From Mycoplasma nasistruthionis (lineage in GTDB: Bacteria; Bacillota_I; Bacilli_A; Mycoplasmatales; Metamycoplasmataceae), in assembly GCF_006228185.1 (NCBI RefSeq), contig NZ_CP040825.1, forward strand, positions 310,001 through 374,000: a stretch of DNA of 64,000 nucleotides, given 5' to 3'. The position numbers and the translations under genes are program-made. Numbering within the stretch: position 1 is the stretch's first letter; every line of letters begins with the position of its first letter. Shown one piece after another: positions 20,401 to 30,630 of this stretch. The notes under the pieces were generated by a model. It was not told the DNA's origin, did not search any database, and saw nothing but the letters and a program-made list of their open reading frames with translations.

Positions 20401-21591
20401 TTATTGTAATTTTTCAAAAATATCTTCACCTGCTTCAAATGACATTTCAGCACCGAAGTTTTTAGCGATAATGTTTCCTAATGTTCCTAAACCATTAATA
20501 ACTGGTAAAACTTTAGGTGATTTGAATGATTTTGAGTAAATTGTTGCTGGTAAGTATTCTCTTGTGTGGTTAAATCCTGGGAATAATGGGTCATTTCCGT
20601 GGTCTGATGTCATAATTAATAAATCATCTTCACGTAATGCGTTTACTAACACCCCTAATTTGGCATCTAAATCAGCAATGTTTTGACCAAATCCGTGTAC
20701 ATTTCTTCTGTGTCCAAAGTGTGAGTCAAATTGAACTAAGTTTGTGAAAACAAATTTATTTTCACCTTCTAATGTTTTAGCTAAATCGATTGTAATGTCT
20801 AATCCAGCGGCATCTGATCCACTTGGTAAGTGTCTTGTAATTCCTTGACCTACAAAAATATCGTTAATTTTACCTACTGAAATAACTTCAACACCTTTTT
20901 CTTGTAATCTGTTTAATGTCATTTCATGTGGTTTATTAGCATAGTCGTGACGGTTGAATGTTCTTGTGTAGTTTCCTTCTTCACCAATGTATGGACGTGC
21001 AATAATTCTACCTACGTTTCATTCAGGACGTGATGAACAAATTTGTCTTGCAGCTTTAGCATATTTGTATAAGTTGTCTAATCCTGTTCATTCTTCATGT
21101 CCACAAATTTGAAGCACTGAATCGTTTGATGTATAAACAATAATAGCACCTTCAGCTTTTTCTCTGTGTGCTAATTCATTAATGATTTCTGTACCTGAAG
21201 CAGCTTTATTACCAACAATTGGTCTCCCATCAAACGCTTTAGATAATTCATCGATTAATTCTTGTGGGAAACCGTTTTCAGCAAATGTCGGAAATGGCAC
21301 CATAGTTTTAATACCCATCATTTCTCAGTGTCCAGCTAAAGTATCTTTAGCATTTGAAACTTCTTGAACTTTAGCCATATAAGCCATCGGTTGAGCAACT
21401 TTATAGTTTCCGTTTAAGTCTGTAATGTTACCAATACCTAATTTTTTTCAAGTATCAATTTTGAATTCTTCAACCATTGAAGCTGATCTAATAGTGTTAG
21501 CACCATCATCACCGAATCTTTTTTGATCTTTATCTGGTCCAATTCCTAAACCGTCTGTAACGATCATAAAAACACGTTTAAATTTTGCCAT
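20401..21591 (-). CDS. deoB: Phosphopentomutase
   Basis: A 396-residue alkaline-phosphatase-superfamily enzyme that converts ribose 1-phosphate or deoxyribose 1-phosphate to the 5-phosphate in nucleoside breakdown. Metal and active-site motifs are [14 protein letters not shown] at the N-terminus, KDTLAGHWEMMG (likely phospho-Thr region), [18 protein letters not shown] and [11 protein letters not shown] near the C-terminus. [14 protein letters not shown] and [16 protein letters not shown] also match DeoB rather than phosphoglycerate mutase. TGA codons are Trp. It is the last gene of the long leftward gene set from acpS and may also have its own promoter in the 110-base gap after asnS. Confidence 0.95.
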
Positions 21592-21702
21592 AATAAATTT
21601 TTCTCCTGCAGTGTAAAAATAAATATTTTTACTTAATATATTAACTATTTAATTTTAAATTATTTTTTATTATTCGATTAACTTTTTTGCAAAGTTGAAA
21701 AG

Positions 21703-23060
21703 TTACATTTTGATGTTTCCAGGAGTACGTGGATAAGGAATTGCATCACGAATGTTATCAATTCCTGTAACGTACATTACCAATCTTTCAAATCCAATAC
21801 CAAATCCTGAAGATTGCATGTGTCCAAATCTTCTCAGGTCTAAATATCATTGTAAATCATCAGCATCAATATTTAATTCATGAATTCTTTTTAGAAGTTT
21901 ATCATAATTACTTTCACGTTGTGAACCACCTATTAATTCACCGATTCCAGGAACTAGTAAATCAAAAGCTGCTACAGTTTTGTTATCATCATTTTGATAC
22001 ATGTAAAATGCTTTAAAGTCTTTAGGGAAATTAATTACTGCTACTGGTGATTTGTAAATTACTTCTGTTAAATATCTTTCGTGCTCTGTACCTAAATCTA
22101 GACCAAACTTAATATCTTTGTTTTCAAAAATTTCTTTAACTTCAGCTAGTTTCGAAATTGCTTCTGAGTAATCGAGTGTTTTGACTTTATTCTCCAAAAA
22201 GATCTCGAGATTTTGTAATAAATCTGGTTTGTAGTTTTCTGTTAAATATTTAAATTCAAACGGGTGTTTTGCAATTGTGTTTCTAATAACAACTTTTAAT
22301 AAATCATCAGCTAATTCAATAATTTGTTTTAAATCGTAAAATGCCACTTCTGGTTCAATCATTCAAAACTCCGCAAGGTGTTTTTTAGTATTTGAATTTT
22401 CAGCTCTAAATGTTGGTCCAAATGTGTAAATTTTATTCATCCCAATTGCATAACTTTCACCATGTAATTGACCTGTTACACCTAATGTGGCTTTTTTGTT
22501 TTTACCAAAAAAGGCATTATTAGTATTTTTATCAGAAACTAAAAATGTTTCTCCAGCACCTTCTCCATCGTTGCTTGTAAAAATAGGGCTAGCCATTCAA
22601 TGAAAATCACGAGCAATAAAGTATTTATGAACTTCTTGAGCTAAAGTTGAACGGATTAACATAACTGAACGAAGTAAGTTAGTACGGTGTCTTAAATGTG
22701 GTATTTCTCTTAAAGTTTCTAAGTTAATTTCTTGCCCTTGAATTGGGTAATCTTCTGCTATTTTTTGTATTCCAAAATTTGTTCTGCAACTAATTCAATT
22801 GGCTGTGGTGAATTAGGTGTAGCGTTTAATTTTCCTTTAACTACTAGTGCTGAGCCTGGTTTTAGTTGATCTAATAAGTCAAAATCAAACTCAGTTCCTT
22901 TGAAAACAACTTGTAGATTTTTAACAGTCGACCCATCGTTTAATTCGATGAAACGAATTTTTTTATTCCCTCTATTAGAACTGATTCATCCCTTAACTTC
23001 TACATCTACTCAACCATCATAAAAGCCTGGTTTAAGTAAAAAGTTTTTAACTAAATGCAT
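21703..23060 (-). CDS. asnS: Asparaginyl-tRNA synthetase, frame interrupted at an A-tract
   Basis: A class IIb synthetase that charges tRNA-Asn. The OB-fold anticodon-binding part starts at ATG 23060 ([17 protein letters not shown], later [22 protein letters not shown]). The catalytic part has [12 protein letters not shown], motif 2 in [11 protein letters not shown] and motif 3 in [15 protein letters not shown], ending PRTPGNIKM. The two parts are in different frames: the first runs to TAG 22758-22760 directly after six A (22761-22766, T on +). Seven A would give [17 protein letters not shown] and a normal protein of about 452 residues. The gene should be essential, so a missing base in the consensus is likeliest. 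Slippage on the A-run is an alternative. It follows the yihY-like gene by 23 bases. Confidence 0.85.
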
Positions 23061-23083
23061 AAAATACTCCTTGATTTATTGAA

Positions 23084-24181
23084 TTATAAAAATAATGACT
23101 TTTTATTAATAGTTCTAGCACTAATGTAGTTTTTGTAATAAGCATCGTTAAACGTTATACCTAAAAACATAAAGTAAGCGAATCAGTTAATAAAGAAAGC
23201 GATTGATAAGAAAAATCCTACCACACTACCAAATTTACTATAACTGAAATAACTATTAATCGTTTGAAATAAAAGAACTAATAAAATTATTGGTACAGCA
23301 GCTAATATTGCTCCTTTATTTAGATAACTAAAATTATTTTTAAATGAAGGTGCAAATTTGAATAAGCCTAGCATTAAGGTGTAAAAGAAAATAATTGTAA
23401 AAATAATATAAATCAAATTGTTGGCAAAACTAGTTTGAATGTTATTATCAACTATTGTTACAAATTGTTTTTCAATCAAAATGTCTAATGTTGATATAAA
23501 TCACAATCAAAACGCAACAAAAAGCACTAATAAAAGCCCTTTAAATTTATTCCCTCAATATGTTCCTATTTTGTAATGATCATAAATATAATTGTTAGCT
23601 GAAACTAATTTCTCATAACCAGAACTAGAAATATATAGGGCTGAAAGGAATAAAAGCAGTCAAGGAAGTAAAGTATGTCAGCTTAATTCATCTGTTTTGG
23701 ATAAACTGATTGATATTTCTCCTAAGTAGTTATTTGCCCCTGCTAAAAAACGACCTAATATTAAGTTAAAAAAGTAATTTTGATACTCTGAACCTATCGC
23801 ATTGTTATACCAATCCATATTGCTTAAAAATAGGTTAATTAGATAAACGATATAAATAACAGGTACAAATGAAACTAGCAAATAAAAAGCGGTTGATAGT
23901 CAGATAAAGTTGTATTCCTTACTTACAAACCTAGCATAAACAGTGTCAATAACTTTTTTACGTCTTTTTCTAGGGCTTTTAGCTTCTTTGAAATAAAGTA
24001 AGATGAATGCAAAGAAACTAATAATTAAATCTTTTACTATGAATTGATAAATTTTTTCAACTATTAAAAAACGATCTGGAAAAATAAGATTTGAATGAAA
24101 ATTTTTAAATTTTTTACGTTTATTTTTCAGAGATATTAGTTTTTTATAATCAGTTGGTTTATTTTTATTTAAAAAGTTCAT
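23084..24181 (-). CDS. YihY/BrkB-family integral membrane protein
   Basis: A 365-residue membrane protein with about six hydrophobic helices. A basic N-terminal segment (KKFKNFHSN, KSPRKRRKKV) precedes FIWLSTAFYLLVSFVPVIYIVY, and later segments include LFKFAPS and KGAILAAVPIILLVLLF, as in the YihY family once misnamed ribonuclease BN. Its physiological role is not established. It overlaps the end of gatB by 17 bases (if gatB is read to its full length), which supports both the start here and the restored gatB frame. Confidence 0.8.
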
Positions 24182-25585
24182 TTAATGTTTGTTCCATAAT
24201 TTGGTTTGACACTTGTGGATTAACTTGTCCATTTGTTTGTGCCATCAAATTACCTAAGATAAACTTAGTAACTCTTTCTGGACGGTTAGGATATTCTGCT
24301 ACTATTGTAGGGTTTGAATCAATAATTTGTTTAATAATATCTGTAATTAATTTTGGATCTGAAATCTGTTTTAGATTATGTTGTGTTAATAAATCTTCCA
24401 TATTACCATCAAAATCAACTAAAAGCGGAATTAATTTTTAAGTGATTTTCCTGATAAAACACCTTGATCTAATAAGTTTAAAGCCTCTTGAATATATAAA
24501 GGCTTAATATTTAATTGTGTTGGGTGTAGAGTTTTTGAATTAGCTAGTGAGACTATTTCAGCAAAAAAGACTTTTGATAGTTTATCTAAATCCGGATATT
24601 TAATTGAATCAAAATAGTTAGCTAGTTCAACATCATCAATCAAGCTTTGAACATAAATGTTTTGAATATTTGCATCTAAATAACGTTTTTCACGTTGTAA
24701 TGGTAATTCGTTTATTGTAACTGAGTCAATGAATTGTTTTGACAGTTTAATTACTGGAATATTTGGATCAGGAAAGTATTTATAATCAACTGCTCCTGTT
24801 TTGGTTCTCATTACAACGTTAGAGTTAGTTGTATCATCATACCTTTTGGTTTGTTGTAATATTGGTTCATTTAAAAGTAGTTTTTTACGTTGTTGCTGAA
24901 TTTCAAACTCAATTGCTTTTTTGATATTTGAAGTTGAATTCAAGTTCTTAATTTCAACTTTTGTTCCAAATTTATCAACACCGTAAGGTCTTAAAGAAAT
25001 ATTGATATCTGCTCTTAATGAACCTTGTTCTAACTTACCTTCTGAAATATTCAATGCTAAAACGGTTTTTTTAATCATATCCACATAAGCGGCAGCTTGT
25101 TCAGCGTTTTGAATGACAGGATAAGTTACTATTTCAATTAAGGGAATTCCGGCACGATTATAATCTAGCTTTGTACCATCTTGTTCATGGTGTTGTCTTG
25201 CTGTGTCTTCTTCTAAATGAATTCTTTCGATTTTAATTTCTTTTAAACCTTGTGATGTTTTAATCTGAATTGTTCCATTTTGTCCAATTGGTCTATAAAA
25301 TTGAGTGATTTGATATCCTTTTGGTAAATCTGGATAGAAGTAATTTTTGCGATCAAAATGTAACTCATCATCAATTTGCATGTTTAAGGCTTTGGCTAAT
25401 GCAATTCCATATTTAACAGCTTGTTTATTGACTTGTGGTAAAGTACCTGGGTATGCCAAGTCAATTTGATGCGCGTGAGTATTAGGTTCAGCAAAAAAGT
25501 CAATTGGAGCTGGTGAAAACATTTTTGTTTTAGTTTTTAATTCAATATGAATTTCTATACCAATAATTGTTTCAAAATTGTGCAT
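24165..25585 (-). CDS. gatB: Asp/Glu-tRNA amidotransferase subunit B, frame interrupted near the end
   Basis: GatB binds misacylated Glu-tRNA-Gln (or Asp-tRNA-Asn) and activates the carboxyl group for amidation. The main frame has ETIGIEIHIELKTKTKMFSP near the start and AGIPLIEIVT with HLEEDTA in the middle, and runs to TAA 24431-24433 after SGKSLKN. The missing C-terminal tail is open in another frame: IPLLVDFDGNMEDLLTQHNL, then LMAQTNGQVNPQVSNQIMEQ, ending at 24165. One more A in the five-A tract at 24435-24439 (T on +) would join them as SLKKLIPLLVDFDG, for 473 residues, the normal length. The tail binds tRNA, so a real truncation should hurt; a consensus error is likely. Confidence 0.88.
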
Positions 25586-25586
25586 T

Positions 25587-26909
25587 TTACTCCTTAATTA
25601 AACCTTGAATATATAAAGCGTAACTTAATAATTTGGCATCATTGTATCTTTTAGCATCTATAGCTAAGTTAAACGGTAAATCGTTGTATGTACCTAATGG
25701 AATTGTAATTGATGGATTACCTGCTAAATTAGCACCTGTTAAAATGTAATTCATTACATCATATTGTGAAGTATCTTCATCAAGCAATGGAGCAATTGAA
25801 GCGAAGGCAGGATAAATAACAACATCAGCCTGTTCATGTAGTGAGTTTAAATAATTAGCAATAACAGTTCTAGCTTTTTGAGCTTTAATAAATACTTCTT
25901 GTTGATTTTCTGTATATAAGAAATAACTTCCTAACGCTAGTCTTTCTTGTACCATTTGTCCAAAATGTGTTGAGCGTGTTGAGTGCATAATATCTTGTCA
26001 AGTGTCTTTTTCAACACGATTTCCGAATGCAACACCATTTAAATTAGCTAGGTTTGAGCTAGCTTCTGAGAAGCTTACTACACGATACACAATATTAATT
26101 GCTCTTAAAATATCTAAATTAGGTTTAATAACTTCGACTGCTATATTATTTTCTTTTAATTTGTTTAAAGCATTGCTGTAGGCACTGTTGACAAAATCTT
26201 GACAAAACTCTGATAAATCCAGTGCTAAAACTTTTGCAGGTTTTAGAGATTGATTTACTGGCAATTCTACTTCTTTTGTTGTCATGTCTTTATCATCTAA
26301 ACCATATGTTGCTCTAGCAACTTCAATTGTGTCAGAAACATCATGTGTGAAATAAGCAACTGTATCTAAAGAAGAAGCATATGCAAACATACCATAACGA
26401 CTAATAGCCCCATAAGAAGGCTTGAAGCCTACTAATCCATTGTATGATGCTGGAAGTCTAACGCTATCACCCGTATCTGAACCTAATGCTAATCCTACAT
26501 TTTTAGTCATAGTTGCCGCTGAACCTGATGATGATCCACCGACTAGGCGTTTTGGATCTAGTGGGTTTGTTATTAGTCCAAATCCACTGTAAGTTCCTGT
26601 TCCACCTAAGGCTAATTCATCGTTATGAACTTTTGATACTGCTTTAGCAGATGCATCAAGTAATTTAGAAACTACTGTAGCATTATAACCTGGCTGAAAG
26701 TTAAGTAGAATTTTGCTTGATGCTTGTGTTTTTGCGTCTTTTGTTGCAAAAACATCTTTGATTGTAAAAACAACATCTTTTAGAATTGTATTTGAAGGAT
26801 TTTGTGAAATTAAACCATCTGAAAAAACGTGCGATACTGCATTATTTGTATCATTTTGCATTTCTCTTAAGGCTAATTCGAAATTTCCTTTGTGTTTATA
26901 ATTTTGCAT
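25587..26909 (-). CDS. gatA: Asp/Glu-tRNA amidotransferase subunit A (amidase)
   Basis: A 440-residue amidase-signature protein that frees ammonia from glutamine for GatB. The catalytic Lys is in FTIKDVFATKD, the cis-Ser in VGGSSSGSAATM, and the nucleophile Ser in SDTGDSVRLPASYNGLVGFKPSYG. Family members usually have TGGS at the last site, so TGDS is an unusual neighbour of the nucleophile. One TGA (25995-25997) is Trp. The start overlaps the gatC stop by one base and the stop is one base before gatB, a tight C-A-B operon. An asparaginyl-tRNA synthetase is encoded downstream, so the complex is needed mainly for Gln-tRNA. Confidence 0.95.
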
Positions 26910-27211
26910 TATTTAACCACCTTAGTTAAAATCACATAATCTTGATCTTTGTTATAAGCGTTATTTAAAATTTGTTGTTTTGAAATAGCATATGACATAT
27001 CTAGTTCATCTTCTCTTAGCAGTTCTAAAACAGGCGTAGCATCCATTCTTTCCATAGGTTGGACATTTTCTAAGTCTAATTTATCTAAAGCTTGTAGTTG
27101 TTTTTGAATTGAAATTCATGAATTTAAAATGTTTTCTAACACTACAGGAGTAGGCTCTAACATTAGTGAATCAGCGATTTGAATTAACTTTTCTTTTTCA
27201 ATTGTTTTCAT
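26909..27211 (-). CDS. gatC: Asp/Glu-tRNA amidotransferase subunit C
   Basis: A 100-residue protein that holds GatA and GatB together. It has the weakly conserved GatC pattern: an N-terminal helix pair (EKEKLIQIADSLMLEP), a middle KLDLENVQPMERMDATPVL (family: LDxVDVxxVxPxxHP) and a short tail. It contains one TGA-Trp. The identification rests mainly on this middle motif and on its place directly before gatA, with a one-base overlap. Confidence 0.82.
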
Positions 27212-27217
27212 AATGAA

Positions 27218-28093
27218 TTACTTAAATTTAGGTAATGAATAAAACTCTAAATTGTTTAAGTATTTTAACCCTCCTGTAAATTCGGTAAATTTGATTTGAT
27301 AGCAGTGTAGCATTAAACGATTTGCTTTAGCGCCTTGATATTTTTTATCACCATGAATTGGTTTATTTAAAAAGCGTAATGAAACTCTTATTTGGTGTTT
27401 GCGTCCAGTAACTAATTGCGCTACTTTTTTGTTTTTATCTGAATAAAATTGAGTGATGGCTAATTTAGAATTTTCAGATTGTTTGGGACTAAATTTCATA
27501 CGTTTTTTAGCTTCATCTTTTGAAATATAACCTTTAACAACTAAAGGGTTTTTAACGCTATAAGCGCTTAGGTCTAAATCATTTTGAAATAAATAGCGTT
27601 TAATTACTTTGTCTCAGTTTTGATTTAAATAGTTTAAAGTTGCATAATTTTTACCATAAACTATTAATCCACTAGTTTCTTTATCTAAACGCCCAACGTG
27701 TGAAGGTTTAAAGCTGTCTTGTGATTTAAATTTTAAGTATGATAAAACTTGATTATCTAAGCTATTTTCTTCACCGTGAACTTCAACACCATTTGGTTTA
27801 TTAACAAGCAAAATGTTATCATCCTCATAAATAACAGTGAATTGTTGTGATACTTTTTTTAGTTCAGTTTGTTGATTTGTTACAAGTTCAAAACTGTCAA
27901 TACCATAAACTACAATTTCATCATTTTGATTAATAATATGTGTTTTTGCTATTTTACGTATGTTGTTGATTTTAATTTCGTTTTTACGAAATAATTGTTC
28001 TAATTTACTTTTAGGTAAGTTAGGTAAGTAATTTTGTAAAACTTTATAAATGTTTCGATTAGCATCATTATGTGTTGCTTTAATTTGAATCAT
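27218..28093 (-). CDS. RluA-family pseudouridine synthase
   Basis: A 291-residue RNA pseudouridine synthase of the RluC/RluD type. An N-terminal S4-like segment (LPNLPKSKLEQLFRKNEIKIN) precedes VIYEDDNILLVNKPNGVEVH, the catalytic HVGRLDKETSGLIVYGKN (Asp), LVTGRKHQIRVSL and NRLMLHCYQI. It modifies uridines in ribosomal RNA; the exact sites cannot be assigned. One TGA is Trp. It lies between scpB and gatC with small gaps in the same leftward set. Confidence 0.9.
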
Positions 28094-28135
28094 AAATTTC
28101 CTTATAAATACAAAAAATAAAATTGCTAAACAATT

Positions 28136-28711
28136 TTATTCCTGTCTTTGGCTTGAATATAAGTCAAAGTCTTCAGTGTCTCCATCAGATTGATCTAAAT
28201 GGCTAAAATCACGTAAACTTGGTAGCTCTTGCATACTTGTTAATTTAAAGTGATCATAGAATTTAGCAGTAACTCCATATAAAATAGGGCTACCAGGTGT
28301 TGGAGAAACACCCACTTCTTCAATAATCCCTTTTGTGATTAAAGTTGACACAATGTGATCAGAAACAATGTTTCCACGATATTTAGTAATTTGACTTCTT
28401 GTAACTGGTTGTTTATAAGCGACAATCCCTACAACTTCTAAAGTCGCTTGAGATAAACGTTGTTTTTTAGCAACTGTAACCATTTTTGTAATTCATTCTT
28501 TGTAAGTTTCACGAGTTGCTAGTTTATAAATGTCATTAAAGTTAACAACCTTTAAACCTTGTTCAAGTTTGTTATATTCTCTTAAAAAGTCTTCCATAAC
28601 TTTTTTAGCTTCAGCTTGATTGTTTAAACCAAAAATCTCTTTAACTTGTTCTAAGTTTAAACCTTCATCACCTTGGTAGTATAGTAAAACTTCAAGTATT
28701 TTATTCTTCAT
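28136..28711 (-). CDS. scpB: Segregation and condensation protein ScpB
   Basis: A 191-residue winged-helix kleisin-interacting protein that, with SMC and ScpA, compacts and segregates the chromosome. The family motifs RLSQATLEVVGIVAYKQPVTRSQI and GSPILYGVTAKFYDHF are clear. The N-terminal winged helix (KILEVLLYYQGDEGLNLEQV) is also typical. The first codons overlap the end of scpA by 11 bases. One TGA is Trp. Confidence 0.95.
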
Positions 28712-29465
28712 TGTATAACTCTCCTCGAACTATTTTGATTTCACCATATTCTTCTGTTTGAATGATTTTTAAGAACTGTTGGTTGGCTAAAATTAATAAA
28801 GCTAACAATGTAATAACAAAGTGTTGCATTGAAGGTTGATTGAAAATCATTTCAAACGGTACTTCAGGGTGCTGTTTTAAAAGACTTTTGATTAATGGGA
28901 ATTGATCTTTTGGTGCTAGATTAATTTGTTGCAATTTAACACTTTTCAATTTTTGAGCATGAACTCTTTCAAACATTTTCTTTAAAACATTAATCAACTT
29001 AGCCGGGGTACTATGACCATCCAAACGACTGTCATTAACATCTACTATAAATTCTTCGATGTCAGAAGGTTCTTTGATGTAGATGTCTTGACGTTCTGTT
29101 TGAAATGTTTCAAGAGCTTTAGAAATTTGCTTAAATTGTTCATAAGCCAATAAACTACGGCGTAGTTCATCCTCTTCGATTTGAACTTCTGGATCTGGTT
29201 CTTGACCATCTTCACGAATGGCTGCATTAGCTTTAATTTTAATTAAAGTGGCTGCCATTACTAAATATTCTCCAGCTACATCAATATCATCTTGTTTTAG
29301 TGAATCAATGATTTCTAAATATTGATTTGCTAATTCAACAAGGTTAATTGATTCGATGTTCATTTTCTTTTCACGAACTAAATTTAAAAGTAAATCTAAC
29401 GGACCTTCAAATTCATCAAATTGGAAAGTGAATTCAGCGTAATTCGGATTACTTCTAATCTTCAT
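28701..29465 (-). CDS. scpA: Segregation and condensation protein ScpA
   Basis: A 254-residue kleisin that bridges the SMC heads. FDEFEGPLDLLLNLVREKKM at the N-terminus is the diagnostic ScpA motif, followed by INLVELANQYLEII and AGEYLVMAATLIKIKA; the C-terminal winged helix ends in EEYGEIKIVRGELYNEE. I chose ATG 29465, which gives MKIRSNPNYAEF; a longer frame starts only with TTG. It overlaps the end of plsC by 11 bases and the start of scpB by 11 bases. Confidence 0.94.
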   Translation of the reverse strand: MKIRSNPNYAEFTFQFDEFEGPLDLLLNLVREKKMNIESINLVELANQYLEIIDSLKQDDIDVAGEYLVMAATLIKIKANAAIREDGQEPDPEVQIEEDELRRSLLAYEQFKQISKALETFQTERQDIYIKEPSDIEEFIVDVNDSRLDGHSTPAKLINVLKKMFERVHAQKLKSVKLQQINLAPKDQFPLIKSLLKQHPEVPFEMIFNQPSMQHFVITLLALLILANQQFLKIIQTEEYGEIKIVRGELYNEE

Positions 29466-30225
29466 AAGTTTGTAAATCCTCTTCAATTAACTGTTTTGTT
29501 CTGCTTGCCACAGCTTTTGAGTCTTGCGAAATAAAGTTTGAAGGTTTAAGAGGCTTTAAGAAATTAATGACAATTGTTTGTCTACCTTTTTTAGTTCTTG
29601 AATCTGCATTTAATGAATTAAAGATTGAAACAGGAACAATGGTCATATATTCTTTTTGCGCAACACGGAATGCACCAGATTTAAATTCACCTAATGCTTT
29701 TTCTTTAACTCTAGTACCTTCTGGAAAAATGACACCTAGTGTTTTTTGTGCTTTGATGTGCGCACTAAATTCATCTAGTGTTTTTAAACTTTCACGCAGT
29801 GAGGTGCGATCGATATAAAAGGTGTCAATTAAGTTTAAAACTCTTTTAGTTAGGAATTTTGATTGTAATTCTTTTTTAGCTAAAAATGTAGCCATGAATT
29901 CTTTAATATTGTATTCTTCTGATTTTTGTTCTAAAGCAACCATTAAAGCTAAAGCGTCAAAATTAGATTTATGATTTGGAACTAGCAGTGTAGCACCACT
30001 ACGTGGTAAATTGTCATAGTTTCTCACTTCAACATCAATGTTATATAGTTTTAAAAGTTTCTTAGCTAACTTTAAAACGTAATTGTATCTAACTTCAAGC
30101 GGTAAAGTATCTGCTTGTTTACGGTAACGTCTAGCTTTAAAAATGATTGATAGAGATCTTAACAATCAAATTGGTGATGTTAAGATTTGTTTCAAAGTAG
30201 TATTAATGGCACATTTTTTACTCAT
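29455..30225 (-). CDS. plsC: 1-acyl-glycerol-3-phosphate acyltransferase
   Basis: A 256-residue membrane-associated acyltransferase that makes phosphatidic acid. The catalytic NHKSNFDALAL (N-H-x4-D) and the acceptor motif IFPEGTRVKEKALGEFKSGAF are present, with TIVPVSIFNSL near the C-terminus. The start at 30225 (MSKKCAINTT) is reached through one TGA-Trp (PIWLLRSLSI) and sits behind GAGGA. A standard-code frame would miss these first 20 residues. The start overlaps the acpS stop by eight bases. Confidence 0.93.
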
Positions 30226-30544
30226 AATAAATATCCTCTTGTACAAAAGCCACTATCAATTGTGAAGTATAACTAATCGAGATAACAAAGTTCTTGAAAC
30301 TTCACAGCGGGCCTTTTTTAATTAAATTGATTTTTCTAAAATCAATGTAGGCGTTGTCAGCTTTAAAAACAGCTTCTTTTATACATCATGCACGTGCTAG
30401 AAAACGTGCTTTTGTGTCTATATCATTGGGATCAATGGTATAAAAAGCCGTTAGTTCATCGTTTGATAAAATGCGTTTAACAAAAACATCAGTTTTATTA
30501 TAAAAACGCTTAATTTCAGTTATATCAACACCTATTTTTAGCAT
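30218..30544 (-). CDS. acpS: Holo-[acyl-carrier-protein] synthase
   Basis: A 108-residue phosphopantetheinyl transferase that activates acyl carrier protein. The N-terminus MLKIGVDITEIKRF has the Mg-binding Asp, and FLARAWCIKEAVFKA has the WxxKEA-type motif with the second metal ligand. Two TGA codons are Trp, so a standard-code caller misses the gene. The stop TAA lies within the first codons of plsC, so the two lipid genes are coupled. Confidence 0.88.
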
Positions 30545-30630
30545 AAATTTATTATATAAATTTCCAGTAAATTACTATAAGAAAATAGCATAAGTTAAGA
30601 CTTATGGCACTATGTTTGAAACTTAAAAAA

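Noticed and set aside
20401-21591. 2,3-bisphosphoglycerate-independent phosphoglycerate mutase
   Set aside because: Same superfamily, but [18 protein letters not shown] and [16 protein letters not shown] are DeoB motifs.
22758-22775. Programmed -1 frameshift signal in asnS
   Set aside because: The slip site reads C AAA AAA T, not a classical heptamer, I see no obvious downstream structure, and similar breaks occur at other homopolymers.
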